Assembly: GCA_017307355.1 (NCBI GenBank)
Contig: JAFKFG010000025.1
Coordinates: 1 to 48,411, forward strand
Length of the DNA stretch: 48,411 nt
DNA from: Alphaproteobacteria bacterium
GTDB lineage: Bacteria > Pseudomonadota > Alphaproteobacteria > Micropepsales > Micropepsaceae
Direction: 5' to 3'
Of this stretch, positions 1-11,719 are shown piece by piece; position 1 is the first letter of the stretch, and the number at the start of each line of letters is the position of its first letter. The notes below the pieces were generated by a model. That model saw only the letters and a program-made list of their open reading frames with translations, had not been told where the DNA came from and ran no database searches. The position numbers were made by a program, and so were the translations under genes.

Positions 1-477
1 CAGCAGGGTCTGGGTCGCCAGCACATGCTCGACTTCCGACGTGCCGATGCCGAAGGCCAGCGAACCGAACGCACCATGGGTGGAGGTGTGGCTATCGCCG
101 CAGACAATGGTGGTGCCGGGCAAGGTCCAGCCCTGTTCCGGGCCGATGATGTGCACGATGCCCTGGCGGATATCGTCCATGGCGAAATATTCGACGCCAA
201 AATCCTTGGCGTTCTTTTCCAGGGTTTCGACCTGCTCGCGCGATTCCGAGTCGGTGATGCCTTTGTCGCGGTCCTTGGTGGGGACATTGTGGTCGGCCAC
301 GGCCAGGGTCAGTTCCGGGCGGCGAACCTTGCGGCCATTGCTGCGCAGGCCCTCGAAAGCCTGGGGGCTGGTGACTTCATGCACCAGATGACGGTCGATA
401 TAGAGAATGGGGGTTTCGCCCGGCTTCTGCGCCACCAGATGCGCGTCCCAGATCTTGTCGTACAGCGTCTTGGCCAT
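1..477 (-). CDS. leuC: 3-isopropylmalate dehydratase large subunit, N-terminal part (runs off the window)
   Basis: This is the first 159 codons of the [4Fe-4S] aconitase-family subunit that, with LeuD, isomerises 2- to 3-isopropylmalate in leucine synthesis. The translation starts [13 protein letters not shown] and contains [34 protein letters not shown] and the [13 protein letters not shown] motif of LeuC; the segment with the cluster-binding cysteines lies mostly beyond the window edge. I chose ATG 477 because AAGAG lies 7 nt upstream; an in-frame ATG at 483 leaves almost no spacer. It is on the same strand as the HIG1-like gene, 125 nt downstream of it, with its own candidate promoter in the gap. 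Family assignment is secure. Confidence 0.95.
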   Translation of the reverse strand, partial: MAKTLYDKIWDAHLVAQKPGETPILYIDRHLVHEVTSPQAFEGLRSNGRKVRRPELTLAVADHNVPTKDRDKGITDSESREQVETLEKNAKDFGVEYFAMDDIRQGIVHIIGPEQGWTLPGTTIVCGDSHTSTHGAFGSLAFGIGTSEVEHVLATQTLL

Positions 478-524
478 GACCATACTCTTGAAATTTAATT
501 GCGCGGCAGGCGCCGCCGCTGGCT

Positions 525-553
525 TACATATAAGGGGAGCGGTCCGGGTTCAA
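525..553 (-). promoter_or_regulatory. Candidate leuC promoter
   Basis: On the minus strand, TTGAAC (548-553) and TATGTA (525-530) are separated by 17 nt and lie about 50 nt upstream of the leuC start. The -35 box is good and the -10 box weak. A TATAAT a little further upstream lacks a convincing -35. Inference from consensus only. Confidence 0.3.
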
Positions 554-602
554 CGCTGCCGGGGCAACTCAGATATACCGGATTATACAGGCCCAACGCC
601 CT

Positions 603-797
603 TTAGCCGTGCTGGCTGAAATACAGCACCGCCATGATGATCACGACCGCAACGGCCTGAGCCAGAATGCGGATGCGCATCAGCTTGTTGGACCAGGTCC
701 GGGCCGTCTCGCCACCCACCCAGAGGGTGTAAAGCCCCAGGCAGAGCACCACCGCCACCGCCAGGATCGCAATCAGGACAATGAGTTTGCCGGTCAT
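603..797 (-). CDS. HIG1-domain twin-transmembrane protein
   Basis: A 64-residue protein with two predicted membrane helices (about 4-26 and 44-62) joined by a short basic loop containing the NKLMRIRILAQ segment typical of bacterial HIG1 (HIG_1_N) proteins. Mitochondrial relatives are respiratory supercomplex factors tied to cytochrome c oxidase; the role of the bacterial form is less settled, so a respiratory-complex function is inferred. The ATG at 797 starts 29 nt after the uspA-like stop on the same strand, suggesting cotranscription with mutS-uspA. Length is normal for the family. Confidence 0.75.
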   Translation of the reverse strand: MTGKLIVLIAILAVAVVLCLGLYTLWVGGETARTWSNKLMRIRILAQAVAVVIIMAVLYFSQHG

Positions 798-826
798 GGG
801 CGGTGTTTTATGCCCCCTGGTGCCGG

Positions 827-1294
827 CTAAGCAATGGCGTCAATTGCCGCTTCGTTGAGGGTTCCAGGAACGATGGTCACCGGAATGGCCTGCAGCCCGC
901 CGGCAAACATCGCGACCAGGGGACCGGGGCCTTCCTTGCCTGTCCCCGCCGCCAGAACCAGGATGGAGATATCCTGGTCCTCCTTGAGAAGCCGGCCGAC
1001 GCACTCCACGGTCCGCCCCTGCAGGATCACCAGTTCGGGCAGGATGCCGGCCAGCTCGTTCACCACCTTGGCGGCGTTGTGCAGCAAGGCTTCGGCCTCG
1101 GCATGGGCTTCGTCTTCCATGATCTCTTCCACCCCCCGCCATTGCTGAAAGTCGGGCGGCGCGGCGGCGGCCAGAAGCGTGACCCGGCCGCCGGTATGCT
1201 GGGCACGGCGCGCGGCATAGCGCAGCGCCACTTTGCATTCGGGCGTCTTGTCGATCACCACCAGGAATTTGCGGACGCGGCCGGCTGAGCTCAT
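827..1294 (-). CDS. Universal stress protein (UspA) family
   Basis: A 155-residue single-domain protein of the UspA alpha/beta fold. It has an N-terminal strand FLVVIDKTPECKVALRYAARRA and a C-terminal LVLAAGTGKEGPGPLVAMF segment followed by IPVTIVPG. This tail resembles the ATP-binding G-2x-G-9x-G(S/T) region but is not a canonical match, so nucleotide binding is uncertain. The alphaproteobacterial mutS-adjacent members share this layout. The start ATG lies 9 nt beyond the mutS stop, so it is almost certainly cotranscribed with mutS. The specific stress role cannot be read from the sequence. Confidence 0.85.
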   Translation of the reverse strand: MSSAGRVRKFLVVIDKTPECKVALRYAARRAQHTGGRVTLLAAAAPPDFQQWRGVEEIMEDEAHAEAEALLHNAAKVVNELAGILPELVILQGRTVECVGRLLKEDQDISILVLAAGTGKEGPGPLVAMFAGGLQAIPVTIVPGTLNEAAIDAIA

Positions 1295-1303
1295 ATCCCA
1301 ATG

Positions 1304-4018
1304 CTACGGCAGTTTCCGTTTCAGGTCATAGAGGATTTCCAGCGCTTCCTTGGGCGAAAGCGCATCGGGATCGACCGTCTTCAGGGCGTCCTCCACCGCG
1401 CTGGTCTTGGGAAGCAGAGCCGAGGCGCCGAACAGCGGCAGATCGTCGATCCGCGCCAGCGGCTGATGACCTTCGCGGCCCTCCTCCAGCGCCTTCAGCA
1501 CTTCCTCGGCCCTGTCCACCACGGCCTGCGGCAGGCCCGCCAGCTTGGCGACATGGATGCCGTAAGAGCGATCGGCCGCGCCCGGCGTCACTTCATGCAG
1601 AAAGACGATGCTGTCATTCCATTCGCGCACCTTCATGGTGACGCAGGTCATGGCGGAGAGCCGTTCGCACAGCGCCACCATCTCGTGATAGTGCGTTGCG
1701 AACAGCGCGCGGCTTTTGTTGGTTTCGTGCAGATGTTCCGCCGCCGCCCAGGCGATGGCGAGGCCGTCATAGGTGGCGGTGCCGCGCCCGATCTCGTCCA
1801 ATATCACCAGGGACTTCGCCGTCGCCTGGTTGAGGATGGCGGCGGTCTCCACCATCTCGACCATGAAGGTGGAACGGCCCGCGGCCAGATCGTCGCCCGC
1901 GCCCACGCGCGAGAAAAGGCGATCCACGATGCCGATATGCGCGGCCTCGGCGGGCACGAAGCTGCCCATCTGCGCCAGGATCGCGATCAACGCGTTCTGG
2001 CGCAGGAAGGTGGATTTGCCCGCCATGTTGGGGCCGGTGACCAGCCACAAACGACCTTTGGCATTGGGCGACAGGTCGCAATCATTGGGCACGAAGCCGC
2101 GCGCGTTATCGGCCAACAGCGCTGCTTCCACCACCGGATGGCGGCCCCGCGAAATCTTGAATCCCGATCCGTTGTCGAGCGTGGGCCGCACATAGCGTCC
2201 GGCCACCGCCAGCTCGGCCAGCGCCACCGCCACATCCATCACGGAAAGTGCATCAGCGATGCCGCCCAAGGCATCGGCATGTTCCAGCGCCAGCGCCGTC
2301 ATCTCGTCGAACAGAGCCCGCTCCAGCTCCAACGCGGCATCGGCGCTTTGAGCGATGCGCGTTGCCAGCGAGGCCAGCTCGTCGGTGGAAAAACGCACCG
2401 CGCCCGCCATGGTCTGGCGGTGGCGGAAAAGATCGCGCCCGTCCGCATCGCGATAAGACATCAGCTTGTCCGCATGCAGCTGGGTGACTTCGATGAAATA
2501 ACCCAGCACGCCATTATGCTTGATCTTCAGCGCCGCCACGCCGGAACATTGGCGATACTGGCTTTCCAGCCCGGCAATGACGCGGCGGGATTCATGCGCC
2601 AGGGTGCGCAGCTCATCCAGCGGCGCATGCACGCCATTCTTGATGAAGCCGCCATCGCGGGTGAGATAAGGCGGCTCGTCCACCAGGAGCAATTCCAGCC
2701 GGTCGGACAGGCGCGACACGTGGGCGATGCCTTGGACGATGGTGTCCAGGGCCAGGACCGCTTCACCGGCCAGCGCGACTTTCGCCAGGCTGTCGCGCAA
2801 TGCCCGCGCCGCGTGGATCCCGTCGCGCAGATTCGCCAGATCGCGCGGGCCGCCGCGCCCCACGGCCAGGCGCGCCAGCGCGCGCGACAGGTCGGGCGCG
2901 GCGCGCAAGGCTTCGCGCAAGCGCCGCCGAAGCTCGCTGTCGCGGGCGAAGAATTCCACGGACTCGTGACGCGTCTCGATCGCCTTCACATCGGTGAGCG
3001 GCGCGGCCAGGCGCGACGCCAGTTCGCGGGCACCCGCCGCCGTCACCGTGCGGTCGATCACCGCCAGCAGACTGCCGCCCCGCGCGCCCGACAGGGTCTG
3101 GGTCAATTCCAGATTGCGCCGCGTCGCCTGGTCGATGGCCATGAAATGCGACGGCGTCACCCGCGCCAGCCGCGTCAGCCGCGTATGCTTGCCCTTCTGG
3201 GTGAGATCCAGATAGGCGATCAGCGCGCCCGCCGCCGACAATTCGGCGCGGCTGAAACTGCCCAACCCGTCCAGCGATGCGACATTGTAATGCTGGGCCA
3301 AAGCCCGCTCGCCATTGGCGGATTCGAACCGGCTGGACGGCAGCGGCGACAGCGCCGCACCCTGGCTTTTCAACAGGGGGCCGATGCCGTCATGCGCCAG
3401 GAGCCCGTCGGGGATCAGCAATTCGCGGGGCGCCACCCGCGCCAGCTCGGCGGCGATGTCGCGCTCCTTCAGGCCCGCGACCCAGAAGGCGCCCGTGGAC
3501 ATGTCGGCGGCGGCCAGCGCGAATTCGCTGCCCGCCCCACTTCCTCCAGAACGCCCCAGCGCCGCCAAGAGGTTGGACGACCGCGCGTCCAGCAGGGCGT
3601 CTTCGGTGAGGGTGCCGGGCGTCACCAGCCGCACCACGTCGCGCCGGACCACCGACTTGCTGCCCCGCTTCTTGGCTTCGGCGGGGTCTTCGATCTGCTC
3701 GCAGACCGCCACCCTAAAGCCCTTGCGGATCAGCTTTTCCATATAAGATTCAGCGGCATGCACGGGGACGCCGCACATCGGAATGTCCTCGCCCAGATGC
3801 TTGCCCCGCTTGGTCAGGGCAATGTCCAGGGCCTCGGACGCCTTTGCTGCATCTGCGAAGAAGAGCTCGTAAAAATCCCCCATCCGGTAGAACAGCAGAT
3901 AGCCCTCATGCGCCTCTTTGAGCGCGAGGTACTGCGCCATCATGGGCGTGACATCGGCGGCCAGAGCGCCGGTCATGGTGAAAGGCTGGCCGCCCGTCAG
4001 AGAAGGTTGTTCCGTCAT
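1304..4018 (-). CDS. mutS: DNA mismatch repair protein MutS
   Basis: Mismatch-recognition ATPase of methyl-independent/MutL-coupled repair, 904 residues, full length. The N-terminal mismatch-binding domain has the Phe-x-Glu motif in GDFYELFF. The C-terminal ATPase has Walker [10 protein letters not shown] (about 662-670), Walker [12 protein letters not shown] (about 738-748) and the FATHYHE switch. Near the C-terminus DDLPLF (about 858-863) resembles a beta-clamp-binding peptide. I chose ATG 4018 ([10 protein letters not shown]); an upstream ATG at 4048 would add ten residues and neither has a strong Shine-Dalgarno. It is transcribed divergently from maeB, an arrangement common in alphaproteobacteria, and heads a mutS-uspA-HIG1 strand. 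Confidence 0.97.
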   Translation of the reverse strand: MTEQPSLTGGQPFTMTGALAADVTPMMAQYLALKEAHEGYLLFYRMGDFYELFFADAAKASEALDIALTKRGKHLGEDIPMCGVPVHAAESYMEKLIRKGFRVAVCEQIEDPAEAKKRGSKSVVRRDVVRLVTPGTLTEDALLDARSSNLLAALGRSGGSGAGSEFALAAADMSTGAFWVAGLKERDIAAELARVAPRELLIPDGLLAHDGIGPLLKSQGAALSPLPSSRFESANGERALAQHYNVASLDGLGSFSRAELSAAGALIAYLDLTQKGKHTRLTRLARVTPSHFMAIDQATRRNLELTQTLSGARGGSLLAVIDRTVTAAGARELASRLAAPLTDVKAIETRHESVEFFARDSELRRRLREALRAAPDLSRALARLAVGRGGPRDLANLRDGIHAARALRDSLAKVALAGEAVLALDTIVQGIAHVSRLSDRLELLLVDEPPYLTRDGGFIKNGVHAPLDELRTLAHESRRVIAGLESQYRQCSGVAALKIKHNGVLGYFIEVTQLHADKLMSYRDADGRDLFRHRQTMAGAVRFSTDELASLATRIAQSADAALELERALFDEMTALALEHADALGGIADALSVMDVAVALAELAVAGRYVRPTLDNGSGFKISRGRHPVVEAALLADNARGFVPNDCDLSPNAKGRLWLVTGPNMAGKSTFLRQNALIAILAQMGSFVPAEAAHIGIVDRLFSRVGAGDDLAAGRSTFMVEMVETAAILNQATAKSLVILDEIGRGTATYDGLAIAWAAAEHLHETNKSRALFATHYHEMVALCERLSAMTCVTMKVREWNDSIVFLHEVTPGAADRSYGIHVAKLAGLPQAVVDRAEEVLKALEEGREGHQPLARIDDLPLFGASALLPKTSAVEDALKTVDPDALSPKEALEILYDLKRKLP

Positions 4019-4113
4019 GACGAAAAGCCTATCAGACTGGATCCCCATCGCCCGACAGCAGCATCACAAGCTCGGCCGATATTCTGTGGATTGCTACAGC
4101 CGCAACGGATCCC

Positions 4114-6375
4114 ATGGCCGACAACGAGCGCCCTACCTTCACGGACGAAGAAGCCCTCTCTTTTCACGGCGGCGCCAAGCCGGGCAAGCTGGAAATAACC
4201 CCCACCAAGCCAATGGCGACCCAGCGGGACCTCAGTCTCGCTTATTCGCCGGGCGTGGCGGTTCCCGTCCGGGCCATCGCGGAAAATCCCGATGCGGCCT
4301 TCGATTACACCAACCGCGGCAACATGGTCGCGGTCATCACCAACGGCACCGCCATCCTGGGCTTAGGCAATCTGGGCGCCGCCGCCGCCAAGCCGGTGAT
4401 GGAAGGCAAAGCGGTGCTGTTCAAGCGTTTCGCCGATGTCGACGCCATCGATCTGGAAGTCTCGACCGAAGATGTGGACGCCTTCATCAACTGCGTGCGC
4501 TATCTGGGTGCCAGCTTCGGCGGCATCAATCTGGAAGACGTGAAGTCGCCGGACTGTTTCATCATCGAGCAGCAGCTGCGCGAAATGATGGACATTCCCG
4601 TCTTTCACGACGACCAGCATGGCACCGCCATCATCGTGGCGGCGGGCCTGATCAATGCCGCCCAGATCACCGGCCGCGAACTTTCCGAAATGAAAGTGGT
4701 GCTGAACGGACCGGGCGCGGCAGGCATCGCCACCCTGGAGCTGATCAAGGCGATGGGGGTGCATCCGGAAAACTGCATCGCCGTGGACAAGGTGGGCGTG
4801 CTGCACAAAGACCGCACCGACCTCAATCAATGGCAATCGGCCCATGCCGTGGTCACCACCAAGCGCACCCTGGCCGAAGCGGCCGAAGGCGCGGATGTGC
4901 TGATCGGCGTCTCCGCCAAAGGCGCTTTCACCCAGGACATCATCAAACACATGGCCAAGGCACCCATCGTCTTCGCCATGGCCAATCCCGATCCCGAGAT
5001 CACGCCGGAAGAGGCCAAAGCCATACGCCCCGATGCCATCGTCGCCACCGGCCGCAGCGATTATCCCAACCAGGTGAATAACGTGTTGGGCTTTCCTTAC
5101 ATCTTCCGCGGTGCGCTCGACGTGCGCGCCCGCACCATCAATGAAGCGATGAAAGTGGCCGCCGCCGAAGCCTTGGCGGCCCTGGCGCGCGAGGATGTGC
5201 CCGATGAAGTCGCCGCCGCCTATCGCGGCTCGCGCCCGGTCTATGGTCCCGATTACATCATTCCCGTGCCGTTCGACCCGCGGCTGATCAGCCATGTCAG
5301 CCGCGCGGTGGCGGAAGCGGCGATCAAGACCGGCGTCGCCCGGCGCGAGATCAAGAATCTGGATCATTATTCCTATCAATTGTCGGCGCGGCTGGACCCC
5401 TCGGCCACCTTGCTGCAGACCATCACGGCGGCGGTGCGCGCCAAGCCCAAGCGGATGGTGTTCGCCGAAGGCGAAGACGAAGCGGTGATCCGCGCCGCCT
5501 TCGCGTTCCAGAATTCCGGCCTGGGCAAGGCGATCCTGGTGGGACGCGCCGATGTGGTGCGGCGGGGCTTCGAGCATATCGGCATCGATCCCGACGCCCT
5601 GGAAATCCGGGTGCCGCGTTCCTCGCAGGAAGCCACGCCCTATATCGAGCGGCTCTACAAGCGCATCCAGCGGCGCGGCGCGCTGCATCGCGACGCGACC
5701 CGCATGGTGCTCAACGACCGCAATATCTATGCGGCGTCGATGCTGGCGGCGAACGATGCCGACGCCATGGTGACGGGCGTGACGCGCAACTATGCCGCCG
5801 CCCTGGCCGACGTGCGCATGGTGATCGACGATTCCCACGGCACCCGCCCTATCGGCATGCAGGTGGTGTTCGCCAAGGGCCGCATCGTGCTGGTGGCCGA
5901 CACTTCCATCACCGAACTGCCCAATTCCGAACAGCTGGCCGACATCGCCATTCGCGCCGCGGCCACGGCCCGCAAGCTGGGCCTCACCCCGCGCGTGGCA
6001 ATGCTGGCGTCTTCCACTTTCGGCTTTCCCCGTTCGGAGCGCAGCGAGCGCATCATCGAGGCGGTGCATATTCTGGATTCGCGGGGCGTGGATTTCGAAT
6101 ATGACGGCGAGTTCGCGCCCGATGTGGCGCTGGACCGGGCCAAGCTCGATCTCTATCCCTTCGCCCGCCTCACCGATACCGCCAATGTGCTGATCATGCC
6201 GGCGATGCATTCGGCGCAGATTTCCACCAAGCTGCTGCAGCAGCTGGGCGGGGTCAATGTGATGGGGCCGCTTCTGGTCGGCCTGGAAAAGTCCGTGCAG
6301 ATCACGCCTTTGGGCGCCAAGATGAGCGAGATCTACAATTCAGCCATCGTCGCGGCCTATGACATCAATGATTGA
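4114..6375 (+). CDS. maeB: NADP-dependent malic enzyme with C-terminal phosphotransacetylase-like domain
   Basis: Oxidatively decarboxylates malate to pyruvate with NADP. At 753 residues it is the MaeB fusion form. Malic enzyme N domain (about 20-150) has [10 protein letters not shown]. The NAD(P)-binding domain (about 165-400) has [11 protein letters not shown] and the dinucleotide-binding GPGAAG. A phosphotransacetylase-like domain (about 430-750) includes [29 protein letters not shown] and the [13 protein letters not shown] tail. In characterised MaeB proteins the Pta-like domain is regulatory (acetyl-CoA response) rather than catalytic; that is family knowledge. The gene overlaps the M20 peptidase start by a few bases. 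With pckA in the same window it links the TCA cycle to gluconeogenesis. Confidence 0.97.
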   Translation: MADNERPTFTDEEALSFHGGAKPGKLEITPTKPMATQRDLSLAYSPGVAVPVRAIAENPDAAFDYTNRGNMVAVITNGTAILGLGNLGAAAAKPVMEGKAVLFKRFADVDAIDLEVSTEDVDAFINCVRYLGASFGGINLEDVKSPDCFIIEQQLREMMDIPVFHDDQHGTAIIVAAGLINAAQITGRELSEMKVVLNGPGAAGIATLELIKAMGVHPENCIAVDKVGVLHKDRTDLNQWQSAHAVVTTKRTLAEAAEGADVLIGVSAKGAFTQDIIKHMAKAPIVFAMANPDPEITPEEAKAIRPDAIVATGRSDYPNQVNNVLGFPYIFRGALDVRARTINEAMKVAAAEALAALAREDVPDEVAAAYRGSRPVYGPDYIIPVPFDPRLISHVSRAVAEAAIKTGVARREIKNLDHYSYQLSARLDPSATLLQTITAAVRAKPKRMVFAEGEDEAVIRAAFAFQNSGLGKAILVGRADVVRRGFEHIGIDPDALEIRVPRSSQEATPYIERLYKRIQRRGALHRDATRMVLNDRNIYAASMLAANDADAMVTGVTRNYAAALADVRMVIDDSHGTRPIGMQVVFAKGRIVLVADTSITELPNSEQLADIAIRAAATARKLGLTPRVAMLASSTFGFPRSERSERIIEAVHILDSRGVDFEYDGEFAPDVALDRAKLDLYPFARLTDTANVLIMPAMHSAQISTKLLQQLGGVNVMGPLLVGLEKSVQITPLGAKMSEIYNSAIVAAYDIND

Positions 6376-7789
6376 CCCCAAGAAAACCGCAGCCTTCATG
6401 GAAGGCATCTGGGACGGGGAGATCATCCCCGCCCTCACCGATTATATCCGCATTCCCAACAAGAGCCCGGCCTTCGATCCCGATTGGGAGAAACACGGTC
6501 ACATGGACAAGGTGGTGGAGATGTTCACCGCCTGGGCGAAGAAAAAGCTGGAACAGCTGACCGGCTCTTCGCTCGAAGTGGTGAAGCTGCCCGGCCGCAC
6601 GCCGCTGATCTTCATTGAAGTGCCCGGTACGGCATCCGGAACGATTCTGATGTACGGCCATCTGGACAAGCAGCCGGAGATGACAGGCTGGACCGACGGC
6701 ACCGGGCCTTGGACGCCCATTCAGAAAGACGACAAATTATACGGACGCGGCGGCGCCGATGACGGCTATGCCATGTTCGCGGCCGTCAGCGCGCTCTTGG
6801 CGCTGAAGGAACAGGGCCTCGCCCATGCCCGCGCCGTGATCGTGATCGAGGCATGCGAGGAATCCGGTTCGCCCGATTTGCCTTTCTATATCGACCATCT
6901 GGCGGCGCGCATCGGCACGCCCGACCTGGTGGTCTGCCTGGACTCCGGTTGCGGCAATTACGACCAGCTTTGGCTCACCACTTCACTGCGCGGCATGGTG
7001 ATCGGCAATCTCACGGTCAAGGTTCTCACCGAAGGCGTGCATTCGGGCGATGCCAGCGGCATGGTGGCCTCGTCCTTCCGCATCGCGCGCCAGCTTCTGT
7101 CGCGGATCGAAGACGAAGCGACCGGCCAGATGCGGCTGGACGATCTCTTCGTCCAGATTCCGCCGGACCGCAGCTGGCAGGCGAAAGACGCCGCCGCCAT
7201 TCTGGGCGACGAGGTCTATACCAAATTTCCGTTCGCGCCCGGCGTGCAGCCGATGGGACGCGACAATGCCGAATTGATTTTGAACCGCACCTGGCGGCCG
7301 CAACTGGCGATCACGGCGGTGGACGGTTATCCCTTGCCGGAAAATGGCGGCAACGTCTTGCTGCCTTACACGACCTTGAAATTGTCCTTGCGCCTGCCAC
7401 CCACTTGCGACGCGGAACCGGCACGGCTGGCGGTGAAGAAGGCGTTGGAAGACAATCCGCCCTATGGCGCGGAGGTCGCGTTCGACGCGCCGCAAATGGA
7501 CGGCGGATGGAATGCGCCTGCCCTGTCGCCCTGGCTGGAAAAGGCATTGGCGAAAGCCAGCAATGACAGTTTCGGCAGGCCGGTGGCCTTCATGGGAGAA
7601 GGTGGATCCATTCCCTTCATGGCGATGCTGGGCCGGAAATTCCCCAAGACCCAATTCGTGGTGACGGGCGTGCTAGGCCCGCATTCCAATGCCCACGGTC
7701 CCAACGAATTCCTGCACATTCCCACCGCCAAGAAAGTGGCGGCGTCGATTGCGTCCATTCTCGCAGACCACGCGTTGCAAGCACAATGA
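6368..7789 (+). CDS. M20-family metallopeptidase (dipeptidase-like)
   Basis: A zinc-dependent exopeptidase of the M20 family, 473 residues. Metal-binding and catalytic motifs are visible: GHLDKQPE (His and following Asp), GRGGADDGYA (bridging Asp), EACEESGS (general-base Glu and metal Glu), CLDSG, and a C-terminal GPHSNAHGPNE with the last metal His. The layout resembles carnosinase-like/CNDP dipeptidases. No signal peptide is seen, so it is probably cytoplasmic. ATG 6368 lies inside the maeB stop region (4-8 nt overlap), and another ATG at 6359 is possible; translational coupling to maeB is likely. The tspO start overlaps its stop. Exact substrate unknown. Confidence 0.9.
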   Translation: MIDPKKTAAFMEGIWDGEIIPALTDYIRIPNKSPAFDPDWEKHGHMDKVVEMFTAWAKKKLEQLTGSSLEVVKLPGRTPLIFIEVPGTASGTILMYGHLDKQPEMTGWTDGTGPWTPIQKDDKLYGRGGADDGYAMFAAVSALLALKEQGLAHARAVIVIEACEESGSPDLPFYIDHLAARIGTPDLVVCLDSGCGNYDQLWLTTSLRGMVIGNLTVKVLTEGVHSGDASGMVASSFRIARQLLSRIEDEATGQMRLDDLFVQIPPDRSWQAKDAAAILGDEVYTKFPFAPGVQPMGRDNAELILNRTWRPQLAITAVDGYPLPENGGNVLLPYTTLKLSLRLPPTCDAEPARLAVKKALEDNPPYGAEVAFDAPQMDGGWNAPALSPWLEKALAKASNDSFGRPVAFMGEGGSIPFMAMLGRKFPKTQFVVTGVLGPHSNAHGPNEFLHIPTAKKVAASIASILADHALQAQ

Positions 7790-8367
7790 GCTTTCTGGAT
7801 TCCGCCGACGACGATCCCAAGCGCGCCAACCGGCGGCCGCTGTTGTTCTTCGTCCTGATCACTCTAGCGGTGGGTGCGTCCGCCAGCGTCTTCACCGAAC
7901 CCAATATCGCGGGCTGGTATGCGGGCCTGGTTCATCCATCCTTCGCGCCGCCCAACTGGGTGTTCGCACCGGTCTGGACCACGCTCTATGTCGTCATGGC
8001 GGTGGCCGCTTGGCGGGTCTGGCGTCTCAGGTCCGCCTCCCCCGCGCGCGGAGCGCTGGCGGGGGAGGTGCCTGAAGCTGGCAGCGCGCTTGCGCGCGTC
8101 GCCAGCGAAAGGCGGAGGGGGGCAATTGAAATGGGCGTTTACGCCCTGCAACTGATATTCAACTTCGCCTGGAGCGCGATCTTCTTCGGTGCCCATCGGA
8201 TCGGCTTGGCCCTGATCGAGCTCTGCATCCTCCTGGCCCTGATCCTGGCTACTACTATTTTGTTCTGGCGCCGCGACCGGCTTGCCGGATGGCTGTTTCT
8301 GCCGTACCTCGCCTGGACGAGTTTCGCGACAGCTTTGAACTACGCCTTCTGGTCCCTTAACCCCTGA
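7786..8367 (+). CDS. tspO: TspO/MBR family membrane protein with in-frame repeat insertion
   Basis: Tryptophan-rich sensory/porphyrin-binding membrane protein. Helices are seen at about 18-36, 58-78, 115-135, 138-160 and 166-188. Family motifs include WYAGLVHPSFAPPNWVFAPVW, NFAWS and a terminal ALNYAFW. At 193 residues it exceeds the usual 155-165. The excess is residues 82-113 in the cytoplasmic loop between helices 2 and 3, encoded entirely by a copy of the dispersed multi-hairpin repeat (8031-8122), with no stop or frameshift. The repeat's terminal G-run lies 8 nt before in-frame ATG 8131 (Met116), so separate initiation of a helix 3-5 fragment is conceivable. The ATG overlaps the preceding peptidase stop. 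Confidence 0.92.
   Translation: MSFLDSADDDPKRANRRPLLFFVLITLAVGASASVFTEPNIAGWYAGLVHPSFAPPNWVFAPVWTTLYVVMAVAAWRVWRLRSASPARGALAGEVPEAGSALARVASERRRGAIEMGVYALQLIFNFAWSAIFFGAHRIGLALIELCILLALILATTILFWRRDRLAGWLFLPYLAWTSFATALNYAFWSLNP
8031..8122 (+). repeat. Multi-hairpin repeat copy A, inside tspO
   Basis: Outer stem CCGCCT (8033-8038) / AGGCGG (8110-8115). Arm 1 is CTCCCCCGC / GCGGGGGAG (8037-8045 and 8059-8067). Arm 2 is GCTGGC / GCCAGC (8077-8082 and 8101-8106) with an inner GCGCGC pair. It ends in the family's GGAGGGGGG run. Same architecture as the copies near 10.5, 27.9, 34.0, 34.4, 36.3, 37.7 and 43.3 kb. It is translated in frame in tspO. Confidence 0.85.
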
Positions 8368-8379
8368 AAAACTGGCATC

Positions 8380-8400
8380 TGCCAAGGTGCCGCCTTGGCA
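8380..8400. repeat. Perfect inverted repeat between tspO and dnaK
   Basis: TGCCAAGG (8380-8387) and CCTTGGCA (8393-8400) flank a 5-nt spacer. The right arm contains the CTTG of the heat-shock -35 box. It lacks a T-run, so it is not an obvious terminator of tspO; it could be an operator or an RNA structure. It does not match CIRCE. Confidence 0.6.
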
Positions 8401-8423
8401 ACTTCCCCTGCCCTCCCTATATA
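8394..8423 (+). promoter_or_regulatory. RpoH (sigma-32) type promoter of dnaK
   Basis: CTTGGCA (8394-8400), 14 nt, then CCCTATATA (8415-8423). This matches the alphaproteobacterial RpoH consensus (CTTG ... CYTATNT) and lies about 120 nt upstream of dnaK, giving a long 5' leader. The dnaK start itself has AGAGGA (8528-8533) 7 nt before the ATG. Confidence 0.75.
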
Positions 8424-8540
8424 CCCCCAGTGGTCGGCATGGGATTGCTCAGCGGCCAGTTTTTGTCAAAGAATTCAATGGGATGGACCGGAGGACGCCG
8501 TCAGGGTCAGGACTCCATGCCCATTTGAGAGGAATAGAGA

Positions 8541-10454
<1,914 letters not shown>

Positions 10455-10467
10455 TGATTTGAGGACG

Positions 10468-10545
10468 CTCCGGCCTTCCTGCTCCGCGTGAAAAGCGGGG
10501 CAGGTGGCCGAAGCACCGATCAAAAGGTGCGAAGGCCGGAGGGGG
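10468..10545 (+). repeat. Multi-hairpin repeat copy B between dnaK and dnaJ
   Basis: The cleanest three-way junction of the family. An 11-bp perfect outer stem pairs CTCCGGCCTTC (10468-10478) with GAAGGCCGGAG (10531-10541). Arm 1 is CTGCTCCGC / GCGGGGCAG (10479-10503, one G-U pair). Arm 2 is GCACC / GGTGC (10513-10530). The terminal GGAGGGGG (10538-10545) is 11 nt before the dnaJ ATG and is the best Shine-Dalgarno for it, partly buried in the outer stem. Confidence 0.85.
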
Positions 10546-10556
10546 CGAGTTTTGGT

Positions 10557-11690
10557 ATGAGCAAGCGCTGTTATTACGAGACTCTGGAGTGCGCAAAGGG
10601 CGCCACGGTCGAAACCCTCAAATCCTCCTATCGCAAGCTGGCGATGAAATTCCATCCGGACCGCAATCCGGGTGACGCGACCGCCGAAGTCCGTTTCAAG
10701 GAAATCAGTGAAGCCTATGACGTCCTGAAGGACGATCAGAAGCGCGCCGCCTATGATCGTTTCGGCCATGCCGCCTTCGAAGCGGGCATGGGCCGCGCCG
10801 GTGCCGGCGCTGCCGGATTCGATTTCGCGGGTTCCTTCTCCGACGTGTTCGAGGATTTCTTCGGCGACCTGATGGGCGGGCGGCGCACCAAGCGCAGCAA
10901 TCGCGGCCAGGATCTGCGCTACAATCTGGAAATCTCGCTGGAAGAAGCCTTCCGCGGCCGCAGCACCGAAATCAAAGTGCCCACCATGGTGGTGTGCGAC
11001 ACCTGCACCGGCTCCGGCGCGGAGCCGGGGCACAGCGCCGAAACCTGCCCCGCTTGCGCCGGTCACGGCAAGGTGCGCGCCACCCAGGGCTTTTTCACCA
11101 TCGAACGCAGCTGCGCGCCCTGCCGGGGCACGGGCAAGATCGTTCGCCATCCCTGCAAGACCTGCCGCGGCGCGGGCACGGTGCAGAAGGAACGCACCCT
11201 TTCCGTCGATGTGCCGCCGGGCGTCGAGGAAGGCACCCGCATCCGCCTGTCGGGCGAAGGCGCGGCGGGCGGCAATGGCGGGCCCAACGGCGATCTCTAT
11301 ATTTTCCTTTCCGTGGCCGAACACGCGATCTTCCAGCGCGACGGGCACAATCTGCATTGCCGCGCGCCGGTCTCGTTCGTCACCGCCGCTTTGGGCGGCT
11401 GCATCGAAGTGCCCACCCTGGATGGCGGGCGCGCCAAGGTCACGATCCCCGAAGGAACCCAGCCGGGCCGCCAGTTCCGTCTGAAGGGCAAGGGCATGCC
11501 GGTGCTTCGCAGCGCCCAGCGCGGCGATCTCTATATCGAGGTCGCGGTCGAAACCCCCGTCAAACTGTCCCGGCGGCAGAAGGACCTGTTGCGGGAGTTC
11601 GAAGGCGAGAGCAAAAGCGGCTGCCAGCCCGAGGCCGAAGGGTTCCTGGCCCGGCTGAAAGAGTTTTGGAACGGCGGCGAGACCGCTTAA
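10557..11690 (+). CDS. dnaJ: Chaperone protein DnaJ (Hsp40)
   Basis: Co-chaperone that delivers substrates to DnaK and stimulates its ATPase; 377 residues. J domain (about 1-70) has HPDRN, then a Gly/Phe-rich segment. Four CxxCxGxG zinc-binding repeats follow ([32 protein letters not shown]), then the C-terminal substrate domains. I start at ATG 10557 ([10 protein letters not shown]); the open frame upstream to 10488 reads through the repeat and has no family similarity. The usual MAKRDYYE start reads MSKRCYYE here. The upstream G-run in repeat copy B appears to be its ribosome-binding site. Confidence 0.97.
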   Translation: MSKRCYYETLECAKGATVETLKSSYRKLAMKFHPDRNPGDATAEVRFKEISEAYDVLKDDQKRAAYDRFGHAAFEAGMGRAGAGAAGFDFAGSFSDVFEDFFGDLMGGRRTKRSNRGQDLRYNLEISLEEAFRGRSTEIKVPTMVVCDTCTGSGAEPGHSAETCPACAGHGKVRATQGFFTIERSCAPCRGTGKIVRHPCKTCRGAGTVQKERTLSVDVPPGVEEGTRIRLSGEGAAGGNGGPNGDLYIFLSVAEHAIFQRDGHNLHCRAPVSFVTAALGGCIEVPTLDGGRAKVTIPEGTQPGRQFRLKGKGMPVLRSAQRGDLYIEVAVETPVKLSRRQKDLLREFEGESKSGCQPEAEGFLARLKEFWNGGETA

Positions 11691-11719
11691 GCTGGCGGAG
11701 CCCTATTTCGCCAGGCCCC

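Noticed and set aside
1301..4198. 965-codon open frame antisense to mutS
   Set aside because: His/Arg/Gln-rich shadow produced by GC-rich codon bias; mutS on the other strand has every family motif.
8380..8540. CIRCE/HrcA operator upstream of dnaK
   Set aside because: No TTAGCACTC-N9-GAGTGCTAA; the palindrome present is different.
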